This document shows, in pieces, positions 8,970 to 17,756 of a stretch of DNA of 64,000 nucleotides. Made by a program: the position numbers and the translations under genes. Each line of letters begins with the position of its first letter. Positions within the stretch are counted from its first letter, which is position 1. Below the pieces are notes generated by a model. That model made no database searches. It worked only from the letters and a program-made list of their open reading frames with translations, and had not been told where the DNA came from. This stretch comes from Anaerocolumna sp. AGMB13020 (GTDB lineage: Bacteria > Bacillota > Clostridia > Lachnospirales > Lachnospiraceae): the NCBI RefSeq assembly GCF_033100115.1, contig NZ_CP136910.1, forward strand, positions 4,219,001 to 4,283,000, given 5' to 3'.

Positions 8970-10421
8970 ATGGGGCAGAAGAAATTAACTGGCATGGGAC
9001 TGTTAATAAATATTATAAGAATACTGGTTATCTTACTGGCGTTGAGCTTGTTTGTGCCCGCACTGAACCCTGCCAGAATAAGCGGACTGATTAACGATAA
9101 TCTGTCCCTTTTTACATCAGGATTGGTTTACTCAACAGCTTTTTCGGGGTTTAAAAGAGCCTTAATGAGAGGCTGGGTGGAGCAGGGGACTTTAACCTTA
9201 TTATTTCTCTCAGCACTGTTATCTTGTCTTGGGTATTTTGCCTGCAGTGCCGGAGGAGCAATCAGTCTTGGACAACTTAAATTAAAAAGATTATCAGCTC
9301 GTTTAACAGCTTTCGGTTCTTTTATAAGCTTAATTGGTTTTGGGGGAATTATCTTAGCTTATAATCAGTTACTTGAAAGTACAAATCTTAAAAAGGTAGA
9401 TCCGGTTCTTCCTGTTGGATTAATCATACTGGCTTGTTTATCAGTGGCCTGTTTGATACTTTCGCTGGCTGCCATCTATTTGTTACCAAGACCTTCCAAG
9501 GAAGAAAAATATACCATGGAACCAAAATATTATCTGTTCCTTCTTATGCTTCCTTTCCTTATATTATGTATGGTATTTTCTTATCTCCCTTTATGGGGCT
9601 GGCGCTACGGATTGTATGATTATAAGCCGGGACTTGGCTTAAGCGCAGAAAATTTTGTTGGTTTTAAATGGTTTCGATATCTCTTTGAGAACTCCGCAAC
9701 GAGAAATGATATCTTAAGAGTCTTAAAAAATACACTTGCAATGAGTGGTTTGGGACTTGCAACTTCTATCTTCCCGATGGCCTTTGCAATATTCCTGTCA
9801 GAAATCAAGGCTACCAGATATCGTAAGCTGATACAGACGCTGACCACCATACCTAATTTCATCAGCTGGGTATTGGTATATGCTTTTGCTTTCGCCTTGT
9901 TTTCAACAGAAGGTTTTATTAATACCGTATTGGTTGATATTGGTGTGCTGAAGGAAGGCGTTAATTTCTTATTAAGCGGAGACCACATTTGGCTGAAGAT
10001 GTTAGCCTGGAGTTTATGGAAAGGTCTTGGCTGGGGAGCAATTATCTATCTGGCTGCCATATCTGGAATCGATCAGCAGTTATACGAAGCGGCAACGGTA
10101 GACGGTGCCGGAAGATTCAAGAAAATGTGGTACATAACAGTACCCGGTCTCTTACCTACCTTCTTTGTATTGTTAATGCTTGCTATAGCAGGTATTCTAA
10201 GCAATGGTATGGATCAATATTTTGTTTTCAAGAATTCTGCCAATAAATCGAATATAGAGGTTCTTGACCTCTATGTATATTTACTGGGACTTGGAAGCAG
10301 TGATACCGGAAATATTCCGCTGGCAACTGTTGTCGGTATGGTGAAGTCAATCATAAGTATCATATTGCTGTTTATGGCAAACGGACTTTCCAAGTTGATA
10401 CGTAAAGAAAGCATTATATAG
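8970..10421 (+). CDS. LplB/YtcP-type ABC sugar permease with N-terminal membrane extension
   Basis: A 483-residue permease; the usual LplB proteins are about 300 residues. The C-terminal ~300 residues are a normal MalF-like permease with the EAA loop EAATVDGAGRFKKMWYITVPG. The first ~180 residues form an extra block with about four membrane segments (INIIRILVILLALSLFVPAL, LTLLFLSALLSCLGYFAC, FGSFISLIGFGGIILAY, VGLIILACLSVACLILSLA). The ribosome binding site GGAGG precedes the ATG by 7 bases. The next gene follows without a gap and encodes the partner permease; the solute-binding protein is third. Together they should import an oligosaccharide. No ATP-binding subunit is in the window, which is usual for this family, since a shared MsmK-type ATPase can serve. 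Confidence 0.9.
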   Translation: MGQKKLTGMGLLINIIRILVILLALSLFVPALNPARISGLINDNLSLFTSGLVYSTAFSGFKRALMRGWVEQGTLTLLFLSALLSCLGYFACSAGGAISLGQLKLKRLSARLTAFGSFISLIGFGGIILAYNQLLESTNLKKVDPVLPVGLIILACLSVACLILSLAAIYLLPRPSKEEKYTMEPKYYLFLLMLPFLILCMVFSYLPLWGWRYGLYDYKPGLGLSAENFVGFKWFRYLFENSATRNDILRVLKNTLAMSGLGLATSIFPMAFAIFLSEIKATRYRKLIQTLTTIPNFISWVLVYAFAFALFSTEGFINTVLVDIGVLKEGVNFLLSGDHIWLKMLAWSLWKGLGWGAIIYLAAISGIDQQLYEAATVDGAGRFKKMWYITVPGLLPTFFVLLMLAIAGILSNGMDQYFVFKNSANKSNIEVLDLYVYLLGLGSSDTGNIPLATVVGMVKSIISIILLFMANGLSKLIRKESII

Positions 10422-10432
10422 GAGGTGTGAAA

Positions 10433-11389
10433 ATGGGATATACAGGCAAGGGCACGGGGATTAATACAGCAAAAATTCGAAAAGTAAAAAAGAGAATCCC
10501 ATCTTCTCCCGGAGATATTGTATTTAATATTTTTAATTATGCGTTCTTTTCAATTTTTACGGTTATTTGCTTTTTCCCTTTTTATTATTTGTTCATCAAT
10601 ACCATCAGTGATAATGAACTGATAAAGGCCGGACGTATTACCTTCCTGCCAAAAGGCATTCATTTTGACAATTATTTTGCTCTTACCAGTGTAAGCAATT
10701 TAGGAAGCTCTATTATGGTATCCATAGCAAGAACTCTGATTGGTACGCTTATCATGGTATTAGCCTCTGCATTTGTAGGCTATTTGGTAACGAAAACCGA
10801 AATGTGGGGCAGAAAGGTGTGGTATCGTCTGCTGGTTGTTACCATGTATTTTAATGCCGGTTTGATACCCTGGTATCTGAATATGTCCATGTTAGGACTT
10901 ACCAATTCCTTCTTAGGATATATCATTCCCAGTATTGTAGCACCTTACAATATCATACTGGTTAAGACGTATATAGAATCTATACCTGCAGAGCTTGAGG
11001 AAAGTGCTTCTATTGATGGTGCTGGATACATTTCCAGATTCAAGGTCATTATCTTCCCTCTCTGTAAACCGATTCTTGCTACCATAGCAATATTTGGTGC
11101 TTTAGGGCATTGGAATTCCTTTACGGACTCCATGATATTAATGTCAGGGGCACCTAAGTTATACACACTGCAATACAGACTTTATGTGTACCTGAATCAG
11201 TCCTCCAATCTAGCGGCACTGATGAAATCCGGAAGCGGTATTACTTCTGATATGGTACAGCAGGCGTTAAATACAAGAACCATTAAATTTACGGTAGCCA
11301 TGGTATCTATCATACCAATCCTTCTGGTATACCCCTTTCTTCAAAGATATTTCGAAAAGGGTATTATGATCGGAGCGGTAAAAGGCTGA
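10433..11389 (+). CDS. LplC/YtcP-type ABC sugar permease
   Basis: About 318 residues. The ATG at 10433 is preferred over the GTG at 10427 because GGAGG ends at 10425, giving a 7-base spacing. Six predicted membrane segments and the EAA loop (EESASIDGAGYISRFKVIIFPL) identify a MalG-like binding-protein-dependent permease. The ending (FLQRYFEKGIMIGAVKG) is characteristic of LplC/YtcP proteins. Its ribosome binding site overlaps the stop codon of the upstream permease, so the two are translationally close. It forms the heterodimeric channel with that protein. Confidence 0.92.
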   Translation: MGYTGKGTGINTAKIRKVKKRIPSSPGDIVFNIFNYAFFSIFTVICFFPFYYLFINTISDNELIKAGRITFLPKGIHFDNYFALTSVSNLGSSIMVSIARTLIGTLIMVLASAFVGYLVTKTEMWGRKVWYRLLVVTMYFNAGLIPWYLNMSMLGLTNSFLGYIIPSIVAPYNIILVKTYIESIPAELEESASIDGAGYISRFKVIIFPLCKPILATIAIFGALGHWNSFTDSMILMSGAPKLYTLQYRLYVYLNQSSNLAALMKSGSGITSDMVQQALNTRTIKFTVAMVSIIPILLVYPFLQRYFEKGIMIGAVKG

Positions 11390-11530
11390 TTGTCTATTGT
11401 TAGAATTCGGGAATATTAAGTTGAAAGGTGTCTGCTTATTTATTGGTAAAAGCATTCCCATATGGCATCATCGCTTATTCAACTTATTATAGTACCGATT
11501 TTAAGATAAATAAAAAGGAGGGTATTTATT

Positions 11531-13321
11531 ATGAAAAGAGCAAGAAGATTAATATCACTTTTGCTTATTGTAACACTTATGTGCTGGGGACTATGGGGTT
11601 GCGGGTCTGGTAATAAGAACGTAAAAAATAGTAGCGGAAATAATGCAGCAACAGAAACACCGGAAGCTACTGACGCAGCAACAGAAGAACCGGAAGAATC
11701 CGCTGAGGATCTTTTAGCAGATATTATTCCCAAAGAAACAGTAGAATTAACTGTATACAGCCAGCTGGCTAACTATTCAGGAGAGCAGATCGGATGGTTT
11801 GCTCAGGTTATGAAAGATAAGTTTAATGTTAAGCTTAACATTATTCCTTCCGGTGACGGTGTATTCTCTACCCGTATGGAATCCGGTGAACTTGGTGATA
11901 TTGTTATCTTCGGACAGGATGGAGATGAGTACAAACAGGCAATTCAGGCAGGCTTACTCTTTGACTGGAATGAAGATGAGATTTTACAGGATTACGGTCC
12001 TTATATTAACGAAAATATGCAGGTAGCTCTTCAGAAGAACAAAGATATCTCTGGCGGAAAGGTATACGGCTTCGGTCACAACGTTGGTTCTTCCTCTGAT
12101 GAACATGAATCCTTCTTCTATCATCCTGATATCAGATGGGATTTATATGAGAAACTAGGTTATCCTGAAGTAAATACCTTAGAAGATTTTATCCCTGTAC
12201 TTGAGAAAATGGTAAAAGAGAACCCTACTTCCGATTCCGGACAGAAGACTTACGCGATGTCTTTATTCAAAGACTGGGACGGTGATATGGTAATGTATGT
12301 TAAGGCACTTGGTGCTTTATACGGATATGATGAATTCGGATTTACTTTATATGATGTAAATACACAGACTGCACAGCCTATTCTGGATGATAACAGTATG
12401 TATTTAAGAAGTCTTAAATTCTACAACCAGTTATATCAAAAGGGCTTACTGGATCCTGATTCCATGACCCAGACTTATGATGAAGCCAGCGATGCTTACA
12501 GAGATGGCTCTGCTGTATTTAATATTTTTAATTTCCTGGGTCAGGCATTATACAATACAGATGCACATACTGCCGATGGAAAAGGTATGTATCCACTTGC
12601 AGCGAAAGATATGAAGGTACTCAGCTACGGTCTGAATGTTTACGGTGGTAACAGAGTATGGTCTATCGGTGCAAATACACAGTATCCTGAACTTTGTATG
12701 GCTATCATTAACTGGCTAAGTACACCGGATGGTGTTATGACTTATACCTATGGTCCCAAAGGCGTTTCCTGGGATTATGATGATCAGGGTTATGCATACC
12801 TTACAGATTTAGGTGCAGCCTGCAAAGCAGATACAAAGACTGAAATGACAGACGGTTACAGCGGAACTTTTGATGATGGTGGCTTCAAGATGAATAACAG
12901 TACCTGGGCACTTGACAGTATTAACCCCGAGGGTAACGGAGAATCCTTTAACTACCAGTTCTGGGGTAGTACGTTAAAGAAAGAAACTACTAATGCAGAG
13001 CAGGAGTGGAAGAAGTACACCGGATATCTCAGTGCAGATGAGTACTTAAATGATGGCAGATTATCCATAGCTATCGGAACAAACTACGCTACAGGTGCTA
13101 AGAGTGATGAGCTCAGTACAACCTGGAATCAGGTAAAAGAAGCTATCAAAACCTATTCCTGGAATGCAATTTATGCGAAGACTGATGCTGAATTTGATAC
13201 TATTGTAGCTGAATTACAGTCAAAAGCAAAAGAATATGGCTATGATGAGTGTATCGCCTGGTGTATGAATGAAGCGACTTTAAGAAAAGCAGCAGAAGAT
13301 AAAGCAAAAGCAGCAAACTAA
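11531..13321 (+). CDS. LplA-type extracellular solute-binding lipoprotein
   Basis: A 596-residue family-1-like solute-binding protein, within the large LplA class (~500-600). The signal peptide ends in a lipobox (GLWGC, Cys near residue 24), followed by an acidic Thr/Glu-rich linker and then the two-lobed binding domain (LTVYSQLANYSGEQIGWF, ILQDYGPYI, WLSTPDGVMTYTYGPKGVSW). The GGAGG site is 8 bases before the ATG. It should deliver an oligosaccharide to the two permeases upstream. It is separated from them by 141 bp, which may allow higher expression of the binding protein. The substrate cannot be read from sequence; the GH95 gene nearby suggests a fucosylated or plant-derived glycan. Confidence 0.92.
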   Translation: MKRARRLISLLLIVTLMCWGLWGCGSGNKNVKNSSGNNAATETPEATDAATEEPEESAEDLLADIIPKETVELTVYSQLANYSGEQIGWFAQVMKDKFNVKLNIIPSGDGVFSTRMESGELGDIVIFGQDGDEYKQAIQAGLLFDWNEDEILQDYGPYINENMQVALQKNKDISGGKVYGFGHNVGSSSDEHESFFYHPDIRWDLYEKLGYPEVNTLEDFIPVLEKMVKENPTSDSGQKTYAMSLFKDWDGDMVMYVKALGALYGYDEFGFTLYDVNTQTAQPILDDNSMYLRSLKFYNQLYQKGLLDPDSMTQTYDEASDAYRDGSAVFNIFNFLGQALYNTDAHTADGKGMYPLAAKDMKVLSYGLNVYGGNRVWSIGANTQYPELCMAIINWLSTPDGVMTYTYGPKGVSWDYDDQGYAYLTDLGAACKADTKTEMTDGYSGTFDDGGFKMNNSTWALDSINPEGNGESFNYQFWGSTLKKETTNAEQEWKKYTGYLSADEYLNDGRLSIAIGTNYATGAKSDELSTTWNQVKEAIKTYSWNAIYAKTDAEFDTIVAELQSKAKEYGYDECIAWCMNEATLRKAAEDKAKAAN

Positions 13322-13350
13322 TTTAATTATAATTGCAAATTGCTAATACT

Positions 13351-13382
13351 AACGGGCAGTTCACCATGGTGAACTGCCCGTT
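13351..13382. repeat. Perfect 32-bp palindrome without loop
   Basis: AACGGGCAGTTCACCA is followed directly by its exact complement, centred on CCATGG. It sits 30 bp after the solute-binding protein gene and may end transcription, but no T-run follows. Confidence 0.85.
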
Positions 13383-13421
13383 GCAGACTGCAGGTAAATG
13401 AAGTGCATAATAATAATTATA

Positions 13422-13459
13422 GATACGAAAGGCACGGAAATTTCCGTGTCTTTCGTATC
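13422..13459. repeat. 38-bp near-perfect palindrome without loop
   Basis: GATACGAAAGGCACGGAAA is followed directly by its complement with one mismatch (a G-U pair in RNA). It lies 40 bp after another loopless palindrome. The remaining ~160 bp up to the next gene holds no supported gene. Confidence 0.85.
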
Positions 13460-13620
13460 TATGTCACTAAATTAAAATACTATTTTCACTTAAAAGACAG
13501 AACGGTATTACCGCATTTCGAACAAAGTGGCACATTCGTATTCCAAATGCCAAAAGGGATTAATCCTACATTCTATTTCGTAAGCGATAGAACGACATTG
13601 CATCTTTGTAGTGGCTTCCA

Positions 13621-14556
13621 TTACTCATGAAGGCGTCGTATCAGTTTATATACTGTGCAATTTTCAATAACCAGAGCTTTCCTGTGAGCAAAGAATATAA
13701 TACCTTCACTTGGGGCGATAATCTGTGAGATAACTTCCCCCTCGATTGGATCGACCACTTCTGCTAAAAGGTCTCCAAAGGCTACTTCTTCGCCGGGTTC
13801 TTTGAATCTTCTGTAGATACCGGATACATCTGCTCTGATGGACATCAGGCTTTCTTCTTCCAGGGTAGTAGCTATAAAGCCGTTATGGCAGTTATATTTG
13901 ATAATGCCCATACGGGTGAGGAAACGAAGTACAGAGGATACAGCCTGATTAGCTGATTTCTCATCTATATAATCCGTTGCAGAAGTATATACACTAAAGG
14001 CATTGGTTCCATTCATCTGCCAGTTATAATTTAAGGTGGCAGTATCAATAGGGCGTGGTTTTCTGGTCACTACATAGGGAAGTCCGAACAGATTTGCAAG
14101 GCTGGTATTCTGATACCCGGTTTCCATCATTCTGACATGTGGAATAAAATCACCGGGGGTATGAAAGCTTGCAAACTGGATGCCGTAATTATAGCCTTTT
14201 ACAGCCTTAAAGATACCATCTGCAATTCGCCTGGTGGTTTCACCTTCCGCGTCACCTGGGAACATACGATTAATATCAGTGTTATCCATAGCCCAGAAGC
14301 GTTTTTCAACGTTGATGGAGTAGTGATTTACAGAAGGTATCACCATGATTTCATTGTTATTAACGATAGCACCGGCTTTCTCCAGTTTATCAAGTATTTT
14401 AACGATCTGAGAGCAGATGTAGAGCTGCTGTACTTCATTACCACGGGTTGGTCCCACGATACAGGCAGACTTCTCGCCTTTCCCGAAATGATAGGAGGGA
14501 ATGCTCAGCTCACCGCGAAAAGGAGTCTTGATGGAGTATACTGTGTCTTTTATCAT
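13621..14556 (-). CDS. AstE/AspA-like (M14-type) protein with altered active site
   Basis: A 311-residue protein related to the succinylglutamate desuccinylase/aspartoacylase family. It is a clear paralogue of the gene directly upstream, with which it overlaps by 4 bases (ATGA), so the two are translationally coupled. Family zinc enzymes carry GxHGxE, a later His and a catalytic Glu. Here the first motif is GPTRGNE (His replaced by R38, Glu kept at 41), the second His survives in ASFHTPG, and the region of the catalytic Glu reads FSVYTSAT with no Glu. The C-terminus has the usual beta barrel (ADVSGIYRRF, EGEVISQIIAPSEG). It may be a non-catalytic partner of its neighbour or use another chemistry. 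No transport or signal sequence is seen. Confidence 0.8.
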   Translation of the reverse strand: MIKDTVYSIKTPFRGELSIPSYHFGKGEKSACIVGPTRGNEVQQLYICSQIVKILDKLEKAGAIVNNNEIMVIPSVNHYSINVEKRFWAMDNTDINRMFPGDAEGETTRRIADGIFKAVKGYNYGIQFASFHTPGDFIPHVRMMETGYQNTSLANLFGLPYVVTRKPRPIDTATLNYNWQMNGTNAFSVYTSATDYIDEKSANQAVSSVLRFLTRMGIIKYNCHNGFIATTLEEESLMSIRADVSGIYRRFKEPGEEVAFGDLLAEVVDPIEGEVISQIIAPSEGIIFFAHRKALVIENCTVYKLIRRLHE

Positions 14557-15497
14557 GTAAAATTACCTCCTAATATACGGACTATCAAAGAGCCTTCATT
14601 TACTACGGGATATTCCCTTAAGGTAAATACCATACCGTCACAGGGAGCAAGAATATGCTGGTTGATCTCACCGGTAAGACTGTCTACGATGTCTCCGATA
14701 ACTTCACCTTTCTTTATACCCATCCAGTGCTCTACCTCAGGCAGAAAAATTCCGGAGGCTTCCGCATGAACCATGGTTACTTCACTTCCGCCTTCTGTGG
14801 AGATAATTGGTGTCTTAGGTGTGATAACTTCACCCTCCCACATTCCGAGCTCTTTCAGGAGGCAAAAGATACCTTCCGTAATCTGATCCCCAAATTGCTT
14901 TGTTATGCGCATTCCGGTACCCATTTCAACGGCTATGGTAGGAACTCCGCTGGTGTTAAGGGCGTGGGTTAAGGTGGCATTTTGTACGGTGGCAGAAGGA
15001 TGTACCCAAACAAAATCAAGGTTCAAAAGCTTTGCATAAGGCAAAAGCATCTTGGCATTCTCTTCGATCATTCGAACCTGTGGGATCTCACGAAGAAATA
15101 TATTAGAGGAATGCAAGTCAACACAGAGCTCAGAGCCCAGGATATCTTCAACGATTGCCTGAGCAGCATTTTCTGCCATATCGCCGTTTCGGTTTCCTGG
15201 AAAACAACGATTCAAATCCAAATCAAAGGCTGGTATTCCACGTGTAAGAGACTCAATTCCCAGAGGATTCAGACAGGGATATATATCAACGATTCCATGA
15301 AGTAAATGAATGTTGGCTTTGATTCGCCGTATGATTTCATAACAGATATACTGACCTTCCAATTCATCACCATGAATTCCGGAGACGATACAGATTCTTT
15401 TCTCTGCACCACTCTTATTTAGAGGTTCAATACGGTTTTTCCATATGTGCATATTTTCTAATACCGGTAAGTCGATAGAAAATACGGACTTTATCAT
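14553..15497 (-). CDS. AstE/AspA-family zinc amidohydrolase (M14-type)
   Basis: About 314 residues. The start is placed at 15497 (MIKSVFSIDLP), where GGAAAGGA lies 8 bases upstream; the longer frame begins with TTG at 15527 and has no such site. The zinc motif GIHGDELEGQ gives H42 and E45, the third ligand is in CVDLHSS (H129), RCFPGN carries the substrate Arg, and VEMGTGMR the catalytic Glu. Family members remove acyl groups from amino-acid derivatives or trim C-terminal residues. The C-terminal domain is a small barrel (AEASGIFLPEVEHW). It overlaps the paralogue downstream by 4 bases. The substrate is unknown; the pair may act as a complex. Confidence 0.85.
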   Translation of the reverse strand: MIKSVFSIDLPVLENMHIWKNRIEPLNKSGAEKRICIVSGIHGDELEGQYICYEIIRRIKANIHLLHGIVDIYPCLNPLGIESLTRGIPAFDLDLNRCFPGNRNGDMAENAAQAIVEDILGSELCVDLHSSNIFLREIPQVRMIEENAKMLLPYAKLLNLDFVWVHPSATVQNATLTHALNTSGVPTIAVEMGTGMRITKQFGDQITEGIFCLLKELGMWEGEVITPKTPIISTEGGSEVTMVHAEASGIFLPEVEHWMGIKKGEVIGDIVDSLTGEINQHILAPCDGMVFTLREYPVVNEGSLIVRILGGNFT

Positions 15498-15648
15498 AAA
15501 ACCACATCCTTTCCGCAGTTTTTTCAACTAATCATAACATTTTTCCGTAAGAAAAACAAGAACGGTAATTGCTGAAAATAATACTTGAGGTTGCTGTTAT
15601 ATTTGGGTACAATATGGTGTAATAGTGTTGGAAATGGGTGGTTTTTCG

Positions 15649-15875
15649 CAAGGGGACGGAGAATTGCACAAAAGAGAAAGGACTCATGTTTCGACTCCAA
15701 GGTATAAGAAGTCCTAATCTCTGAAGATTTTGTGCTTGGAATAAGGTAAAACAGATAACTCGCTTCGCTCAAACAATCTGTTTTACCTTATAGCACAAAA
15801 TCTTCAGAGATAAGGACTTCTAATCCCTTTCCGTAGGCACATTCGTCCTTTCTCTTTTGTACAATTCTCCTGAAA
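15649..15875. repeat. Large palindromic element A, copy 2
   Basis: A roughly 227-bp inverted repeat. The outer ends read CAAGGGGACGGAGAATTGCAC and, complementary, TGTACAATTCTCC; I give the start only as AAGGGGACGGAGAATTGCAC. The inner arms are ATAAGGTAAAACAGAT and ATCTGTTTTACCTTAT around the apex AACTCGCTTCGCTCAAACA. It has the same layout as copies at 5668 and 56044, with arm changes matched on both sides. It lies in a divergent region, directly before a decayed gene. Confidence 0.92.
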
Positions 15876-15930
15876 TTTTGAAAGCAGGTTTTTTTTTAAT
15901 ATATGAATTATGAATTAGATTAATAATACA

Positions 15931-16164
15931 AAGAAAGGCTTTGCAATGCAGATTGTTTTCTTCTACCGTGTACTGAATACGCCCAATGATGCGTTGTTCC
16001 GCTTTAAGCTTAATGGGCTTGAGACAGTGAACAGGGATATGAACTAGAAGGAACGGAGGAGGTCTTGAAAAGGCTCCCAGTTAATGAATGATGGCTTAAA
16101 TGTTCCTGGGGATTTATGCTGGGGTGATTTTCAGAGCAAGGTGTATGTACTGAAGGCTAAATAG
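15931..16164 (+). pseudogene. Decayed 3' end of a GH36-like alpha-galactosidase
   Basis: One frame reads FFYRVLNTPNDALFRFKLNG, then after two in-frame stops (TAG at 16045, TGA at 16066) continues GSQLMNDGLNVPGDLCWGDF and QSKVYVLKAK before a proper stop at 16162. The order 'YRVL...PN...LxGL', 'LMNxGL', 'GDFQSK' matches the C-terminal beta-sandwich of clostridial GH36 alpha-galactosidases, from memory of the family. The 5' part is missing, and palindromic element A copy 2 ends 55 bp upstream. It is a remnant, not a working gene. The assignment to GH36 rests on about 60 residues and should be treated as probable. Confidence 0.6.
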
Positions 16165-16259
16165 TATCAAAATGCTGTCCTTTTGTTAAATTGGCATTTG
16201 ATGCTAAAGGTTATTATAAGATATTTAACAAAAGCATGTAAGAAAGGGGAGTTTCATCA

Positions 16260-17174
16260 ATGGTTATAAGTGCCTCCAGAAGAACAGATATTCCAAGATT
16301 TTATACGGACTGGTTTTTTAACCGATTAGACGAAGGCAGCGTCTGTGTCAGAAATCCCATGAATGCGAAGCAGGTCAGCAGAATTATTCTGAACCAAGAT
16401 ACGGTGGACTGTTTTGTTTTCTGGTCAAAAGACCCTGCACCAATGCTCCCTAAGCTATCGCTGCTGCTTCAGAAGGGTTATCCCTTCTACTTTCAATTTA
16501 CTGTAACACCTTATGAGAGAGAGCTGGAACTTAACTTGCGGGATAAAAAAGATATTCTGGACACTTTTATAGAATTATCTCGTATGATTGGTAGTGATAA
16601 GGTCATATGGCGTTATGATCCGATAATTTTAAATGAGAAGTACACCTTTGACTATCACCGACAGGTTTTTGAGGATATGTGCCGCCAATTATGTGGATAT
16701 ACTACGGTGTGTAATATCAGTTTTGTGGATATTTACCAGAAAATAAGAAAACAGGAAGAGTCCGGTATTTTTCGAAGGGTAACAGAGAGTGAGATGCTTG
16801 GTCTAAGTACAGAATTAGACGCTATTGCTGGTAAATATGGAATTACCGTTAAAAGTTGTTGCGAGGATATTCTTCAGAAGGCATCCGGTATTCAAAGAGC
16901 CAGTTGTATCGACCCGAAGCTGATAAAAGAACTCTTGGGCCGTGAAATTAAAATACGGAAAACAATCGGCCAAAGGGAAGGCTGCGGTTGCATGGAGAGC
17001 GTAGATATCGGTGCTTATAATACCTGCTCCAATGGTTGCCTTTATTGTTATGCTAATAGTGGACTGAGATCGGCAGAGAAAAACCGAAAGGAACATAACT
17101 GTAGGAATGATTTGCTGATTGGATGCCTTAAGGAAGAGGACAAGATTACGGAAAAGCTTATGAAAAGGATTTAA
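16260..17174 (+). CDS. DUF1848 family protein
   Basis: A 304-residue protein matching the DUF1848 family: the opening MVISASRRTDIPRFYTDWF, then VFWSKDP, the barrel strand WRYDPII, CNISFVD, and a C-terminal cysteine cluster GCGCMES...TCSNGCLYCYAN. The cysteines suggest an iron-sulfur cluster, and the family is thought to be related to radical SAM barrel proteins; the function is not established. A ribosome binding site (AAAGGGGAG) precedes the ATG. It is followed 81 bp later by a 70-residue protein of unknown role, probably in the same transcript. Confidence 0.85.
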   Translation: MVISASRRTDIPRFYTDWFFNRLDEGSVCVRNPMNAKQVSRIILNQDTVDCFVFWSKDPAPMLPKLSLLLQKGYPFYFQFTVTPYERELELNLRDKKDILDTFIELSRMIGSDKVIWRYDPIILNEKYTFDYHRQVFEDMCRQLCGYTTVCNISFVDIYQKIRKQEESGIFRRVTESEMLGLSTELDAIAGKYGITVKSCCEDILQKASGIQRASCIDPKLIKELLGREIKIRKTIGQREGCGCMESVDIGAYNTCSNGCLYCYANSGLRSAEKNRKEHNCRNDLLIGCLKEEDKITEKLMKRI

Positions 17175-17255
17175 TTCATAAGATATTTACAGGATACCGG
17201 AGAAGTAATTGGGAATACTGATTTTATAACTAAGAATGAGAAAGGATGTTATCTT

Positions 17256-17468
17256 ATGAGTTCACCCAATGAAAAGAATAATACGATAAAAGGAGCTTCT
17301 AACAATACAAAGCAGGAACTAGAAGAAAAATACAAGAAAACAAGGGACATTTTTGTTGGTTCAGCTATGGTACACAAAGCAGCCTATGAACCTCAGTCGG
17401 AATGTAATCCGGATAACGGAGCTTTTTTTGAAGAGAGAAGCAATCCCTTGAGCAGCAAAGGAAATTAA
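17256..17468 (+). CDS. Small hypothetical protein, 70 residues
   Basis: Opens with MSSPNEKNNTIKGASNN and ends NPLSSKGN; it is polar, with a short predicted helix around QELEEKYKKTRDIF. A good ribosome binding site (GAAAGGATG) lies 8 bases upstream, which supports real translation. I recognise no family. It follows the DUF1848 gene and precedes an A-rich stretch and a strong terminator. Confidence 0.6.
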   Translation: MSSPNEKNNTIKGASNNTKQELEEKYKKTRDIFVGSAMVHKAAYEPQSECNPDNGAFFEERSNPLSSKGN

Positions 17469-17668
17469 TAAATTAAAAGAAATTAAAAAGCCAGTAAAAT
17501 ATACGAAATTTAAGAAATAGAACGTAAATAATAAAGCAATACAAGAAATTAAGAAACGCAAGATAGTGAATAAGTAATACAAAAAAATAAACAACGCAAA
17601 AAAATAATCAGCACAAGAAAAAAGATAAGAAATACAAGAAATAATATCAGTAAAGCAAATAATAAAGT
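17469..17668 (+). repeat. A/G-rich degenerate repeat stretch
   Basis: About 200 bp made largely of AAGAAAT, AATACAAGAAAT and AATAAAG words without a fixed period, directly after a stop codon. It resembles a decayed tandem array, like those after other genes in this window. No gene is supported. Confidence 0.5.
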
Positions 17669-17670
17669 GG

Positions 17671-17741
17671 AAAAAGGTTGTTGCAGGTGGGAATAATTGA
17701 CTTTATGAAGTCTTTTGTCCTACTGCAACAACCCTTTTTTC
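17671..17741. terminator. Bidirectional terminator
   Basis: GGTTGTTGCAGGTGGG pairs with TCCTACTGCAACAACC, with an A-run before and a T-run after, so it can stop transcripts from the DUF1848 side and from the LysR gene on the other strand. Confidence 0.9.
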
Positions 17742-17756
17742 ATCTCTTAAAGGCAA

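Noticed and set aside
13403..13630. 75-codon plus-strand frame after the second palindrome region
   Set aside because: It runs through a palindrome, has no ribosome binding site and no recognised domain.
15524..15772. 82-codon minus-strand frame in palindrome copy 2
   Set aside because: It is produced by the palindrome arms; the matching region in the other copies is not open in the same way.
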